From the NCBI RefSeq assembly GCF_025465945.1, contig NZ_JANLNW010000052.1:248001-312000 (forward strand): DNA of 64,000 nt, written 5' to 3'. The stretch comes from Pseudomonas sp. 6D_7.1_Bac1. GTDB lineage: Bacteria > Pseudomonadota > Gammaproteobacteria > Pseudomonadales > Pseudomonadaceae. A program made the position numbers and the translations under genes. Under the pieces are notes generated by a model. It was not told where the DNA came from. It did no database searches and saw only the letters and a list, made by a program, of their open reading frames with translations. Positions 9,142 to 18,338 of the stretch are shown here, one piece after another. Each line of letters starts with the position of its first letter. Position 1 is the stretch's first letter.

Positions 9142-9615
9142 TCAGGCCTTGTTCAGCGCCTGAACAGCGGTCAATACCGCATCAACGTGGCCTGGCACCT
9201 TCACACCGCGCCATTCCTGACGCAGCACACCGTTTTTGTCGATCAGGAAGGTGCTGCGATCGACGCCCAAGTATTCCTTGCCATAAAGCTTTTTCAGCTT
9301 GATCACGTCAAACAGCTGGCAGATGGCTTCATCCTTGTCGCTGATCAGCTCGAACGGGAACTCTTGTTTACACTTGAAGTTCTCGTGGGACTTCAGGCTG
9401 TCGCGCGACACGCCGAATACTTCGGTGTTGGCCGCCGTGAATTGCGCATATTGGTCGCGAAAACCCTGGCCTTCGGTAGTGCAACCCGGCGTGCTGTCCT
9501 TGGGGTAGAAGTAAATCACCACTTGCTTGCCCTTGAGGGCTGCGAGGCTGACGGTCTGCCCGCTGGTAGCAGGCGCTTCGAAGTCGGCGACAGGTTGGTC
9601 GATAGCAACGGCCAT
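9142..9615 (-). CDS. bcp: Thioredoxin-dependent peroxiredoxin, BCP type
   Basis: 157-aa peroxiredoxin of the bacterioferritin-comigratory-protein group that reduces hydroperoxides. The peroxidatic Cys45 sits in YPKDSTPGCTTEGQGFRD. The E. coli resolving Cys50 is Gln here; Cys82 and Cys99 remain, so resolution must use another Cys or an external thiol. AGGAAG precedes the ATG. It starts 10 bases after the gcvR stop codon, so the two form an operon transcribed away from dapA. Confidence 0.94.
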   Translation of the reverse strand: MAVAIDQPVADFEAPATSGQTVSLAALKGKQVVIYFYPKDSTPGCTTEGQGFRDQYAQFTAANTEVFGVSRDSLKSHENFKCKQEFPFELISDKDEAICQLFDVIKLKKLYGKEYLGVDRSTFLIDKNGVLRQEWRGVKVPGHVDAVLTAVQALNKA

Positions 9616-9625
9616 GGGAGCTTCC

Positions 9626-10186
9626 TTACATTGGGTTCTGTGGGCGCCACGGTTCGATCAGCGCGTCCAGGTTCAGCGCGTCGGCGAAATCCAGGAACTG
9701 ATCGCGCAACCAGCTGATTTGCACGCCGGCAGGCAACGTCACGGTAAAGGTGGCGTTGAGCATGGTGCCGCCGGTCTGTGGGGCCTGATAGGTGTCGCAA
9801 GTCAGGTTTTCCAGCTCGACGTTGTGGTCGATGAAGAACTGGCACAGCTCATTGACGATGTCCGAGCGGTAGGCCGAGCTGACGTAGGCCACATACGGCA
9901 AGGCTTGCGGACGGTTTTCCAGCGCGGCACTGCGTACCACGTTGACCGTAAAGGCGTGCCTCTTGGCCAGGGTCGGCAAGCCGGCTTCCAGGCGCGCCAA
10001 GGCGTCCCAGGTACCGGAGATCTGCAGAACCAGCGCACTGCATTCGCCGTGGCGAGTCAGGCGGGAGGTGACCACGGCGCAGCGATTTTCATGGCTGGCG
10101 CGGCACAGGACGTTAGTCAGCTCCATGGGGTTGGCGCCGAGGGCACTGATGACAAGGAATTGTTCGCGAACTGTGGGGGTGGACAT
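9626..10186 (-). CDS. gcvR: Glycine cleavage system repressor-like protein (GcvR, ACT domains)
   Basis: 186-aa protein with two ACT domains (about residues 8-80 and 95-170), as in E. coli GcvR, which binds GcvA and modulates the glycine-cleavage operon. In the family the regulation is by protein contact, with no DNA-binding domain, and none is seen here. It is the upstream gene of the gcvR-bcp pair and divergent from dapA, the normal pseudomonad arrangement. Confidence 0.88.
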   Translation of the reverse strand: MSTPTVREQFLVISALGANPMELTNVLCRASHENRCAVVTSRLTRHGECSALVLQISGTWDALARLEAGLPTLAKRHAFTVNVVRSAALENRPQALPYVAYVSSAYRSDIVNELCQFFIDHNVELENLTCDTYQAPQTGGTMLNATFTVTLPAGVQISWLRDQFLDFADALNLDALIEPWRPQNPM

Positions 10187-10514
10187 GCAGCATTCCTAAA
10201 GCGATGAGCGGTCGGTACGTCTATGGGCCGATTCGTCGGGGTGGGCGTCCGGATGCGAAATCAAAAAGCCCGAGCCAGATGGTTGCGACGAGCTCCAGTG
10301 CGGCGAGATCGGATAGGCGGCAACGCAGGATCAGGGCTTGTGAGGCCGAAAATGGAGGCTGGAACCCGGTGGACGAGCCTGTCGGTACTGATCAAAGTCT
10401 GAAGGGTAGCGAAAACCGGCGCCTAGGGGAATGGCGCGAGCGCAGTACTTCGCTTGTACAAGCATCTTGGCGCCAGTACCATTACCGCTCTCTTTTTCCG
10501 GCAGGAGCGGTTGC
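10187..10514. other. gcvR-dapA divergent intergenic region
   Basis: About 330 bases with no convincing gene. It should hold the outward promoters of gcvR-bcp and dapA, but no clear -35/-10 pair stands out. The one notable element is the perfect 12-base palindrome GCTTGTACAAGC at 10452-10463, about 50 bases before the dapA start. Confidence 0.5.
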
Positions 10515-11393
10515 ATGATTGCGGGCAGTATGGTGGCACTGGTCACTCCCATGGATGCACAGGGTCGTCTCGATTGGGACAGCCTGAGCAAACTGGTGGA
10601 CTTTCACCTGCAAAACGGCACCCACGCCATTGTGGCGGTCGGCACCACAGGTGAGTCGGCCACCCTTGACGTGAACGAGCACATCGAAGTGATTCGTCGC
10701 GTGGTCAAGCAGGTCAACGGTCGTATTCCGGTGATCGCCGGTACAGGCGCCAATTCGACGCGCGAAGCGATCGAGCTGACCACCAATGCGAAGACCGCCG
10801 GCGCCGACGCGTGCCTGCTGGTAACGCCGTACTACAACAAGCCGACGCAAGAAGGCCTGTACCTGCACTTCAAGGCCATCGCCGAAGCTGTCGACATCCC
10901 GCAGATCCTTTACAACGTGCCGGGTCGTACCGCTTGCGACATGCAGGCCGAAACGGTCATTCGCCTGTCGACCGTGAAGAACATCATCGGTATCAAGGAA
11001 GCCACGGGCGATCTTTCGCGCGCCAAGGCCATCCTGGACGGCGTGAGCAAGGACTTCCTGGTGATTTCCGGTGACGACGCCACCGCGGTCGAGCTGATCC
11101 TGCTCGGCGGTAAAGGCAACATCTCGGTCACCGCCAACGTTGCTCCGCGTGACATGGCCGACCTGTGCATCGCCGCCCTGAACGGTGATGCCGTGAAAGC
11201 CCGGGCGATCCACGAAAAGCTGATGCCGCTCAATAAAACCCTGTTTATCGAATCCAACCCTATCCCCGTGAAATGGGCGCTGCATGAGATGGGCTTGATG
11301 CCGGACGGTATCCGTCTGCCGCTCACCTGGCTCAGCGAAGCCTGTCACGAACCGCTGCGGCAGGCCATGCGCCAGTCCGGCGTATTGGTTTAA
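10515..11393 (+). CDS. dapA: 4-hydroxy-tetrahydrodipicolinate synthase
   Basis: Condenses pyruvate with aspartate semialdehyde, the committed step of lysine and diaminopimelate synthesis. The 292-aa TIM barrel has GTTGESATL near residue 45, the Tyr of [11 protein letters not shown], the Arg of [11 protein letters not shown] and the Schiff-base Lys of [14 protein letters not shown] stands six bases before the ATG at 10515, so the 28 codons of open frame upstream are not used. bamC follows after 17 bases. Confidence 0.97.
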   Translation: MIAGSMVALVTPMDAQGRLDWDSLSKLVDFHLQNGTHAIVAVGTTGESATLDVNEHIEVIRRVVKQVNGRIPVIAGTGANSTREAIELTTNAKTAGADACLLVTPYYNKPTQEGLYLHFKAIAEAVDIPQILYNVPGRTACDMQAETVIRLSTVKNIIGIKEATGDLSRAKAILDGVSKDFLVISGDDATAVELILLGGKGNISVTANVAPRDMADLCIAALNGDAVKARAIHEKLMPLNKTLFIESNPIPVKWALHEMGLMPDGIRLPLTWLSEACHEPLRQAMRQSGVLV

Positions 11394-11410
11394 TTGAGGA
11401 AGTACAACGC

Positions 11411-12526
11411 ATGAAGCGAATGGCCGGACTTTCCGCACTTGCCTTGATTATCTCCAGCACCAGTGGCTGCGGATGGATCTGGGGCCCGGAAGGTTACTTC
11501 CGTGACCGTGGTAGCGATTACCTGGAAGCGCAACAGACTGCACCGATGCAACTGCCGCCGGATGTCCATACTTCCAAGCGTCTGGACCCGCTGCTGCCGA
11601 TTCCGGGCAACGTTGCCAATGACACGTTCAAGGGCGAATACATCGTTCCTCGTCCGCAGCCGTTGTCGGCGATTGCCGATGCCAGCGATTACAGCCTGCA
11701 AAAAAGCGGCGACTCGCGCTGGGTCATGGCCCAGCATCCACCGGCTGAAGTCTGGCCAGTGGCTGTGCAGTTCTTCCAGGACAACGGTTTCCGTCTGGAT
11801 GAGCAGCGCCCGCAAACCGGCGAGTTCACCACGGGCTGGCAGCGTCCTGACCAGCTTTCGGCGACGATGGCCAAACGCATGACCAGTGCCGGCATTGCGG
11901 CCGACAGCGAAACCCGTGTGCGGGTACGCATCGAACCGGGCGTGCAGCGCAACACCAGTGAAATCTACGTGGTCAGCGCCGAGCGTGCTGCCGGTAGCAC
12001 CTCTGATGTCGCATTCACCAACCGTTCGGTCAACACCGGCCTGGACGCTGCACTGATCGACGACATGCTCGCCAGCATGAGCCGCACCTCGGAGAAGGGC
12101 GGTTCGGTCTCGATGCTCGCTTCGCGTGATTTCGATACACCAAACCGTGTCAGCCTGACGGAAGACGGCAGCGGTAACCCGGTGCTCAACGTCGGTACCG
12201 ACCTTGATCGTGCCTGGTCGAGCGTTGGACGTGCGTTGGAGAAGGGCGAGTGGCGCGTTGAAGACATCAACCGCAGTCTGGGCCTGTACTACATCAACCT
12301 CTCCGAAAAAGCCGAGAAGAAGGACGAGAAGCCAGGTTTCTTCAGCGGCCTGTTTGGCAGCGCGCCGAGCAAGGAAGAAGTTGAAGCCCGCGCCGAGCGT
12401 TATCAGGTTCGCCTGAGCAAGGTGGGCGAGAACGTACAAGTGACCGTCGAGAAAAACATCAACACCGTTGCGCCGGCTGAAGTGGCGCGCAAAGTGTTGG
12501 GCGTGATTCAGGACAACCTGGGCTGA
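11411..12526 (+). CDS. bamC: Outer membrane protein assembly factor BamC (NlpB)
   Basis: Lipoprotein of the BAM complex that inserts beta-barrel proteins in the outer membrane. The 371-aa precursor has a lipobox ending at Cys20 (STSGC), followed by the unstructured N-terminal segment that contacts BamD ([21 protein letters not shown]) and two helix-grip domains. The dapA-bamC order matches E. coli and other pseudomonads. AGGAAG precedes the ATG. Confidence 0.95.
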   Translation: MKRMAGLSALALIISSTSGCGWIWGPEGYFRDRGSDYLEAQQTAPMQLPPDVHTSKRLDPLLPIPGNVANDTFKGEYIVPRPQPLSAIADASDYSLQKSGDSRWVMAQHPPAEVWPVAVQFFQDNGFRLDEQRPQTGEFTTGWQRPDQLSATMAKRMTSAGIAADSETRVRVRIEPGVQRNTSEIYVVSAERAAGSTSDVAFTNRSVNTGLDAALIDDMLASMSRTSEKGGSVSMLASRDFDTPNRVSLTEDGSGNPVLNVGTDLDRAWSSVGRALEKGEWRVEDINRSLGLYYINLSEKAEKKDEKPGFFSGLFGSAPSKEEVEARAERYQVRLSKVGENVQVTVEKNINTVAPAEVARKVLGVIQDNLG

Positions 12527-12530
12527 TCAG

Positions 12531-13289
12531 ATGCGTTTCGCCGTTCTCGGCAGTGGTAGCCAAGGGAATGGCACGCTGATAGCCAGTGATGACACGTACG
12601 TCCTGGTCGATTGTGGTTTCTCCTTGCGCGAAACCGAAAAACGCCTGCTGCGCCTGGGTGTAAGCCCGACGCAGCTGAGCGCGATACTGGTGACCCACGA
12701 ACATGCCGACCACGTGCATGGCGTGGGTTTGCTGTCTCGGCGCTACAATCTTCCTGTCTACCTGAGTCGTGGCACCCTGCGCGGGATGCGCAAACCGGTT
12801 GAACCGGCAGGCTTTGTGGCCGGTGGCGATCAGTTGCAGATCGGTGGGCTGAGTATCGGCGTCATTGCCGTGGCCCACGATGCGCAGGAGCCGACGCAGT
12901 ACATCTTCAGTGACGGTTCGCGGCGTTTCGGCCTGCTGACCGATCTCGGTTCGTACTGCGCCACGGTGCTTGACGGTTATCGGGATCTCGATGCATTGAT
13001 GATCGAGTCCAACCACTGCCGCGACCTGCTGGCTCGTGGTCACTACCCGTACTTTCTCAAGCAGCGGGTAGGCGGTGAGCTGGGACATTTGAACAACCAT
13101 CAGGCCGCAAGCCTGGTGGCCGAGTTGGGCTGGCAAGACCTGCAACACCTGGTACTGGCCCACCTGAGCAGCAAGAACAACCTGCCGCAGCTGGCCCGGC
13201 AATGTTTTGTCGACACCCTCGGGTGCGACCCGGACTGGCTGCAATTGGCCGATCAAGATTCAGGGCTCGACTGGCGACATATCGCCTAG
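12531..13289 (+). CDS. MBL-fold metallo-hydrolase (YycJ-like)
   Basis: 252-aa metallo-beta-lactamase-fold protein. The metal motif THEHADH gives His56, His58, Asp60 and His61; further ligands are probably in VAHDAQEP, TDLGS and HLSSKNN. The overall pattern (FAVLGSGSQGNGTLI at the N-terminus) is that of the YycJ/WalJ group, some members of which are 5' exonucleases. It begins 4 bases after bamC and precedes purC, a conserved pseudomonad order. The true substrate is unknown. Confidence 0.88.
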   Translation: MRFAVLGSGSQGNGTLIASDDTYVLVDCGFSLRETEKRLLRLGVSPTQLSAILVTHEHADHVHGVGLLSRRYNLPVYLSRGTLRGMRKPVEPAGFVAGGDQLQIGGLSIGVIAVAHDAQEPTQYIFSDGSRRFGLLTDLGSYCATVLDGYRDLDALMIESNHCRDLLARGHYPYFLKQRVGGELGHLNNHQAASLVAELGWQDLQHLVLAHLSSKNNLPQLARQCFVDTLGCDPDWLQLADQDSGLDWRHIA

Positions 13290-13317
13290 CCCATCTACTT
13301 AGCAAGCGGAGCCCATC

Positions 13318-14031
13318 ATGGAAAAACGTGAAGAACTCTACCGCGGCAAAGCCAAATCGGTTTACAAGACCGACGACGCTGACCGCTTGATCCTGCTGTT
13401 TCGCAACGACACTTCGGCGTTCGACGGCAAGCGCATCGAGCAGCTCGACCGCAAAGGCATGGTGAACAACAAGTTCAACGCCTTCATCATGCAGAAACTC
13501 GAAGAAGCCGGCGTGCCGACCCAATTCGACAAATTGCTGGGCGACAACGAGTGCCTGGTGAAGAAGCTCGACATGATCCCGGTCGAATGCGTCGTGCGTA
13601 ACTACGCCGCCGGCAGCCTGGTCAAGCGTCTGGGTGTTGAAGAGGGCATGAAGCTCAACCCTTACACATTCGAACTGTTCCTGAAGGACGACGCCAAGGG
13701 CGACCCGTTCATCAACGAATCCCACGTCGTGGCATTCGGTTGGGGCACCGCCGAGCAACTGGTTCGGATGAAAGAACTGTCGCTCAAGGTCAACGAAGTG
13801 CTGAGCAAACTGTTCGACGACGCTGGTCTGCTGCTGGTCGACTTCAAACTTGAATTCGGCGTGTTCCACGACGGCACCATCGTCTTGGGTGACGAGTTCA
13901 GCCCGGACGGCTGCCGTCTGTGGGACAAGGCCACCGGTAAGAAAATGGACAAGGACCGCTTCCGTCAGGGCCTCGGTGACGTCATCGAAGCCTACGAAGA
14001 AGTCGCCAAGCGCCTCGGCGTACCGCTGTAA
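13318..14031 (+). CDS. purC: Phosphoribosylaminoimidazole-succinocarboxamide synthase
   Basis: SAICAR synthase of purine synthesis: joins CAIR and aspartate using ATP. 237 aa, normal for the bacterial enzyme, with [13 protein letters not shown] at the N-terminus, [22 protein letters not shown] and [12 protein letters not shown]. Last gene of the dapA-bamC-MBL-purC run, with a 28-base gap before it containing GCGGAG. tRNA-Ser follows. Confidence 0.97.
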   Translation: MEKREELYRGKAKSVYKTDDADRLILLFRNDTSAFDGKRIEQLDRKGMVNNKFNAFIMQKLEEAGVPTQFDKLLGDNECLVKKLDMIPVECVVRNYAAGSLVKRLGVEEGMKLNPYTFELFLKDDAKGDPFINESHVVAFGWGTAEQLVRMKELSLKVNEVLSKLFDDAGLLLVDFKLEFGVFHDGTIVLGDEFSPDGCRLWDKATGKKMDKDRFRQGLGDVIEAYEEVAKRLGVPL

Positions 14032-14115
14032 TCGACGCAAGCATCTGATAGCACGGAAAAAAATTCACTTGGGGGGTTCGCTTCCGGTGAATGTGCTGTT
14101 ATGATGCGCGCCGTT

Positions 14116-14205
14116 GGAGAGATGCCAGAGTGGCCGAATGGGACGGATTCGAAATCCGTTGTACCTTCACCGGTACCTAGGGTTCGAATCCCTATCTCTC
14201 CGCCA
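14116..14205 (+). tRNA. tRNA-Ser (anticodon CGA)
   Basis: The 90-base sequence has acceptor arms GGAGAGA (14116-14122) and TCTCTCC (14195-14201), discriminator G and encoded CCA. The anticodon loop TTCGAAA gives CGA, reading UCG. A long variable arm (TACCTTCACCGGTA) marks a class II tRNA, and the T-loop is GGTTCGAATCC. Confidence 0.97.
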
Positions 14206-14213
14206 TTACATAG

Positions 14214-14251
14214 AAAAAGCCCCCGTAGCTGAAAAGTTACGGGGGCTTTTT
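14214..14251 (+). terminator. Rho-independent terminator after tRNA-Ser
   Basis: Stem GCCCCCGTA (14219-14227) pairs with TACGGGGGC (14238-14246), preceded by five A and followed by five T. It starts 9 bases after the CCA end. Confidence 0.93.
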
Positions 14252-14596
14252 CGTTCCTGGCGTTTTATTTGTCGCGATTGCTGTCGCTGCGCATCGCGAG
14301 GTTTTCCAGAATCTGCGTAACGGCCCGGAGTCGATAACCGGCCGGCTCAGATGCTGTCGCTTTGCTGAACGGTCTTCACATTATGACGTCGACGAAATCA
14401 TGAGCTCACTTGAGCCCATTTTCGAATGGCACAATGACATGAGCCTTCGAATGCTTGCATGTTTTGTCTCGAATGGCGGTTCATGGGCTCAGTTGCGCAG
14501 GTTGAAGTGAGCTTATAAACCCCAAGCCGTACACGGCATGTGGGGTTAGCAGTTATTCAATCGGACTTGCCAAGTCAGACATTCAGGGAAAATGTG
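14252..14596. other. Non-coding region with nested inverted and direct repeats
   Basis: 345 bases without a gene. Left arm AGCTCACTTGAGCCCAT (14403-14419) is matched by ATGGGCTC (14483-14490) and AAGTGAGCT (14505-14513), separated by a 14-base bulge. Between the arms are three TCGAATG direct repeats (14422, 14447, 14469). A second hairpin, AACCCCA...TGGGGTT enclosing GCCGT-AC-ACGGC, lies at 14518-14547. This may be the regulatory region of the downstream gene or a structured RNA. Confidence 0.6.
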
Positions 14597-15322
14597 ATGC
14601 TTAAAAAACTATCTGCCGCTGTGCTTGGTTTAATGTGCTGTTCGGCGTATGCCCAATCGGTCGAAGCGCCGCGCTTAAAGGCCGGGGATAGTTGGGTCTA
14701 TGCCGAAACAGTGGAAACAGGGCCACAAGGTTTCTCAAGCAAGAACACACTGATTACGGTCGAACGCGTTGACAGCCACAACGTGCTGATCAGTGCCAAG
14801 CAGGACGGGTCTAACCAGGCACCGGTTGAAAGTATGACGGGCCTGGACTGGAGTCGCTCCCGTGATATCAACGGTAAGCAGCAAGTGGTCAATCGCCCGT
14901 TCGAGTTTCCCTTGAGCCAAGGCAAGAAATGGACGGTCGAATACACCGAACTAAACCCTAACCGCCCGCATTCCAGTGAAACCTTTCATAACGACTTCGT
15001 TGTAACGGGTTGGGAAGATGTCCAGGTGCCAGCGGGCAAGTTCACGGCGCTGAAGATCGAATCCGAAGGTCAGTGGTCGGCGGTGCTGGCGCCCATTGCG
15101 ATAGGCGGTACACAGGCCGTGGCGACACCGGGTAGGGTAACAACGGTCTCAAATGCTCAACGTATAGCGCCACGCACTATCAGTGGCCGCACGTACAAAG
15201 CGTTCTGGTATGTGCCAGCCGAAAAGCGCTTTGTAAAGTCAGTTGAAGAGTATTACGACATCAAAGGTGTCCGTTCGCAGCGCTTCACTGAGGAGCTGAA
15301 GTCGTCCAAGATGGCCGGCTGA
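14597..15322 (+). CDS. Hypothetical exported protein
   Basis: 241-aa protein of unknown function. A signal peptide (MLKKLSAAVLGLMCCSAYAQ) is followed by a beta-rich sequence with no recognised catalytic motif (LKAGDSWVYAETVETGPQG, FEFPLSQGKKWTVEY, VPAGKFTALKIESEG, FWYVPAEKRFVKSVEEYY). The repeated W-x-V/Y strands and the K-W-F pattern suggest a periplasmic beta-sandwich or lipocalin-like fold; this is inference. The ATG at 14597 is chosen because it starts the signal peptide, with GGGAA upstream. It stands alone after the structured region. Confidence 0.75.
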   Translation: MLKKLSAAVLGLMCCSAYAQSVEAPRLKAGDSWVYAETVETGPQGFSSKNTLITVERVDSHNVLISAKQDGSNQAPVESMTGLDWSRSRDINGKQQVVNRPFEFPLSQGKKWTVEYTELNPNRPHSSETFHNDFVVTGWEDVQVPAGKFTALKIESEGQWSAVLAPIAIGGTQAVATPGRVTTVSNAQRIAPRTISGRTYKAFWYVPAEKRFVKSVEEYYDIKGVRSQRFTEELKSSKMAG

Positions 15323-15453
15323 TACTTGCGTAAGCTCAAGGCACCGCCTGCAATCCCTTCACCCTGGCCAGCGGCGGGGGGCAATAACAGATCGCCGGCG
15401 GCGCGGGTTCAGGCTGCGGGCGTGCCGCGAAAAGCCGTTCCTGGTGCGCCGCT

Positions 15454-16671
15454 TCAGCGTTCGCCCAGCGCCTCGTCCAGCGGGGCAGCCTCTGATTTGA
15501 ACAGTAGCCAGACCAGGCAGAAGCTGATGCTGCATATCGAAGTCATGATCATCATCGGGTAGACGCTGCCATCCGAGAGTTTGCCGGTGACGAAGCCGCA
15601 CACCGCGGTCATGGCCATCTGGATAAAGAAGAACAGCCCGGAAGCGGTACCGGCAATGGCCGAGAAGGGTTGCAGTACCGCCAGTTGGCAGGCCGGGATG
15701 GCAATACCCACCGAGAGCATGATCAGCAGCATCGGGCAGACGATCGACAGCACCGCCTCGGGCCAGAGCCGGGTGGCCATGATCAGTAGCGACGAGCCCA
15801 CCAGGTTCAGGGCGATGGCGTAACCGATCAGGGTATCGGCGTCGTGTCTGACGGACAGGCGGCGGAACAGATTGGACCCCAGCACATAACCGGCCACAGT
15901 GACGGCGAACACTTGGGCATATTCCATTGAGGACAGGCGCAGGGTGCGTTGCAGCAGGGCGGAGGACTCGGCGATAAATGGAAAGTACGTGCAATACACG
16001 CAGCCTATGGCCAGGGAGTAGCGCAGGAAATAGCGGTCGCGCAGCAGCCGCGCGTAAATGCGCAGGGTGCCTTGCTGGCGCGTATCGGGCTGGGCGGGCG
16101 GACGGGTTTCCGGTAACAGCAGGCTGATCAGGATCAGTGTCAGCGCGGCAATCACGGTCAGGACCACAAACACCCCACGCCAGCCGAAGGCGGTTTCTAT
16201 AAGGCTGCCGATAATCGGGGCCACCATCGGCGAAATGGCCATGCCCATGGAGATCCGGCTAAGCAGGCGGGTCTGTTCATGGCGGTCGAAACGGTCGCGG
16301 ACCATGACCCTGCCAATCACCGTGCCGCAGCAGCCACCGAGGGCCTGGAGCATCCGGGCGACGATCAGCACCTCGACATCGCGGGCGAGCACGCACACCA
16401 GGGTTGCCACCAGGTACAGCGCCGTGCCGCCGATCAGCACCGGCCGCCGGCCAAAACGATCGCAGAGCGGGCCGCCGATCAGCATCGAAAAGGCGTACCC
16501 GACCATGTACAGGGTGAGGGTCAGCTGCAGTTGGGCATCGCTGGCATGCAGGGCATCGGCCATCGCCGGCAACGAGGGCAGGTAGATGTCGATGGTGACA
16601 CGTGGCAGGCAGACGACCGCCAACAACAGCACCGACCAGATCCAGGGTGCCAGGTGAGATTTTACAGGCAT
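15454..16671 (-). CDS. Bcr/CflA-family MFS drug efflux transporter
   Basis: 405-aa, 12-helix major facilitator. The N-terminal half carries YLPSLPAMADAL and the loop 2-3 motif GPLCDRFGRRPVL, and motif C-like ARMLQALGGCCGTVIGR follows in helix 4-5, as in the Bcr/CflA drug-efflux subfamily. It lies 3 bases after the FAD/NAD(P) protein gene, so both are one transcript, with a divergent MocR regulator. Likely exports the product or substrate of the oxidoreductase, or a toxic compound that induces the regulator. The substrate is unknown. Confidence 0.88.
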   Translation of the reverse strand: MPVKSHLAPWIWSVLLLAVVCLPRVTIDIYLPSLPAMADALHASDAQLQLTLTLYMVGYAFSMLIGGPLCDRFGRRPVLIGGTALYLVATLVCVLARDVEVLIVARMLQALGGCCGTVIGRVMVRDRFDRHEQTRLLSRISMGMAISPMVAPIIGSLIETAFGWRGVFVVLTVIAALTLILISLLLPETRPPAQPDTRQQGTLRIYARLLRDRYFLRYSLAIGCVYCTYFPFIAESSALLQRTLRLSSMEYAQVFAVTVAGYVLGSNLFRRLSVRHDADTLIGYAIALNLVGSSLLIMATRLWPEAVLSIVCPMLLIMLSVGIAIPACQLAVLQPFSAIAGTASGLFFFIQMAMTAVCGFVTGKLSDGSVYPMMIMTSICSISFCLVWLLFKSEAAPLDEALGER

Positions 16672-16674
16672 GGG

Positions 16675-18246
16675 TTACTCCGTAGGGGCGAGCAATGGCG
16701 AGGCGAGGGGAGCGGCAGGCGTCGAGAGGTACGGGGGCAGGCCGCGGATCAGGTCTTCGGCCATGTGCCGGGCACGCTTGGCGATCATTTCCAGCGAGGA
16801 AACGAAGAAATAGGTGCCGCTGGTCATATGGCCCAGCAGGCGCAGGTGCGGATCGGGCTGTCGGTGCCGGTCGAGCAGTGCGCCACTGGCAAACTCCACT
16901 TGCAGACCGCCTCGTTCGTCGCGCAGCGCATGGCCGTCCTGTTGCAGTTGCCAGAGCACGCCGCAGTCCTGCTCGCACTCCACCCACTTGGCCGCGCCGG
17001 TGGCATTCACCACGTAGTCGTATTCGCAGGTTTCGGCGGTCGCCGCGTAACGGGCCTTGATCAGGTCTTCATGCTGCCCCTCGAATCGCACATCGCCTGC
17101 CAGCAGGCGCAGGCTGCCGGTTTCGATCAGGGCCTTGAGCTTCAGGGCGTTGGCCAGCGGCATGGGTGCGCGACGGGCCAGCCAGTCCTTGGCGAAATGC
17201 TGGGTGATGGTCTGCTGGTCGGCGCTGTCCAAGGCGTTCCAGGCGTACTCGATCACTTCGTTGGTGGCGGCGAGGACCAACTGCCAGTCCCGGCGCTGGG
17301 TCGCGGCCTCGACTTCCTCGTGCAAGTGTTGCAACGGGTCGCTGTCGGAGCGCAAAAGTGTTCGCCAGTCGCAGTGCATCGCCCGCAACTCGGCCCGCAG
17401 CAGACGTAACAGGCTGCGCAGCGCTAGCTGTCGGGCACCGCCTTGAGTCAGTTGCTCCAGGGCCGCGAGGGTGAGGAACCGCAGCGAGTGGCGCGGCCCG
17501 GGCAGGCCGCGGACGAAGGGCAGCCGACCGCTGCGCGAGATCATGTCGATCTGGCCGGTGAACCCCAGTGCCTGGAGGCTGAGCACCACGTCCACCGCAG
17601 TCAGGCCGCTACCGATCACGCAGATGCGCTGGCCGATCAGGGTTGGGGCGATCTGTTCGCTGATGGGGTAGGGGCTGCGGATAAAGCGGTAATGATCGTC
17701 CAGTCCGTAATGATCCCGTGGACCGGTATTTCCCACGGCGAGCACCACTCGGTCGGCGACATGGGTCGAGCCGGCGGCGCTCAGGCGGTAGCGTCTGTCC
17801 TTACCGATCGCCGTGACATGAGCCTGCACCACTTCGATCTGCAGGTGCTTGCGACGGGCCATGGCGCAGGTCTCGGCGAAGAAGTCGCTGAGAAAACGCC
17901 CGAATATTGCGCGCGGCACGAAGGTTTCCGCCAGGTCGGTATTGGAAACGGTCTTGAGTTCTTCGGCGTGGTGGGCCTTCCAGCGCAACCAGGCGCTGAA
18001 GGTGGAAAAATCCCGGGCGCACACTGACATGGTTTCCGCCACGCGGTTGAGCAGCAGCGAGTCGACATCCGGATGGTAAGCCAGACCCGGGCCGATGCTG
18101 TTGCGTGGTTCGAAGACCTGTATGCGCATCCCCTGGGCCTGTTCGGCGCTGATCGACGCGACGAAATGATGCAGGAACGCCACGCAGGCGCCACCGCCTC
18201 CAATGACCGCGAGGGTGAATTCGGGGTGTTGTGTTGTAGAAGCCAT
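16675..18246 (-). CDS. FAD/NAD(P)-binding oxidoreductase (HpyO/YdhS-like)
   Basis: 523-aa flavoprotein. The N-terminal dinucleotide motif is AVIGGGGACVAFLHHF, then FEPRNSIGPGLAYHPD, a second motif VVLAVGNTGP, and a third Rossmann motif ICVIGSGLTAVDVVLSLQALGF. This arrangement matches the FAD-NAD(P)-binding family that includes HpyO-type urate hydroxylase and YdhS. The specific reaction is unknown. It is co-transcribed with an efflux pump and faces a MocR gene over a 92-base divergent gap. The block is visibly more GC-rich than the flanking ABC genes, compatible with acquisition. Confidence 0.82.
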   Translation of the reverse strand: MASTTQHPEFTLAVIGGGGACVAFLHHFVASISAEQAQGMRIQVFEPRNSIGPGLAYHPDVDSLLLNRVAETMSVCARDFSTFSAWLRWKAHHAEELKTVSNTDLAETFVPRAIFGRFLSDFFAETCAMARRKHLQIEVVQAHVTAIGKDRRYRLSAAGSTHVADRVVLAVGNTGPRDHYGLDDHYRFIRSPYPISEQIAPTLIGQRICVIGSGLTAVDVVLSLQALGFTGQIDMISRSGRLPFVRGLPGPRHSLRFLTLAALEQLTQGGARQLALRSLLRLLRAELRAMHCDWRTLLRSDSDPLQHLHEEVEAATQRRDWQLVLAATNEVIEYAWNALDSADQQTITQHFAKDWLARRAPMPLANALKLKALIETGSLRLLAGDVRFEGQHEDLIKARYAATAETCEYDYVVNATGAAKWVECEQDCGVLWQLQQDGHALRDERGGLQVEFASGALLDRHRQPDPHLRLLGHMTSGTYFFVSSLEMIAKRARHMAEDLIRGLPPYLSTPAAPLASPLLAPTE

Positions 18247-18338
18247 GTCGCTCTCGGGTATCCATTTCAGGGCCGCGACGTTAGGCGCTTTGTGGTTTAA
18301 TTCTGAGAGCCGTTTATGAGTATTTCGACTGGACCACT

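Noticed and set aside
10482..11438. Long frame antisense to dapA
   Set aside because: Shadow of dapA codon bias; no start signal and no known domain.
14116..14205. tRNA-Ser as an integration site of a genomic island
   Set aside because: No integrase gene and no repeat of the tRNA 3' end was noticed downstream; the accessory genes nearby are only suggestive.
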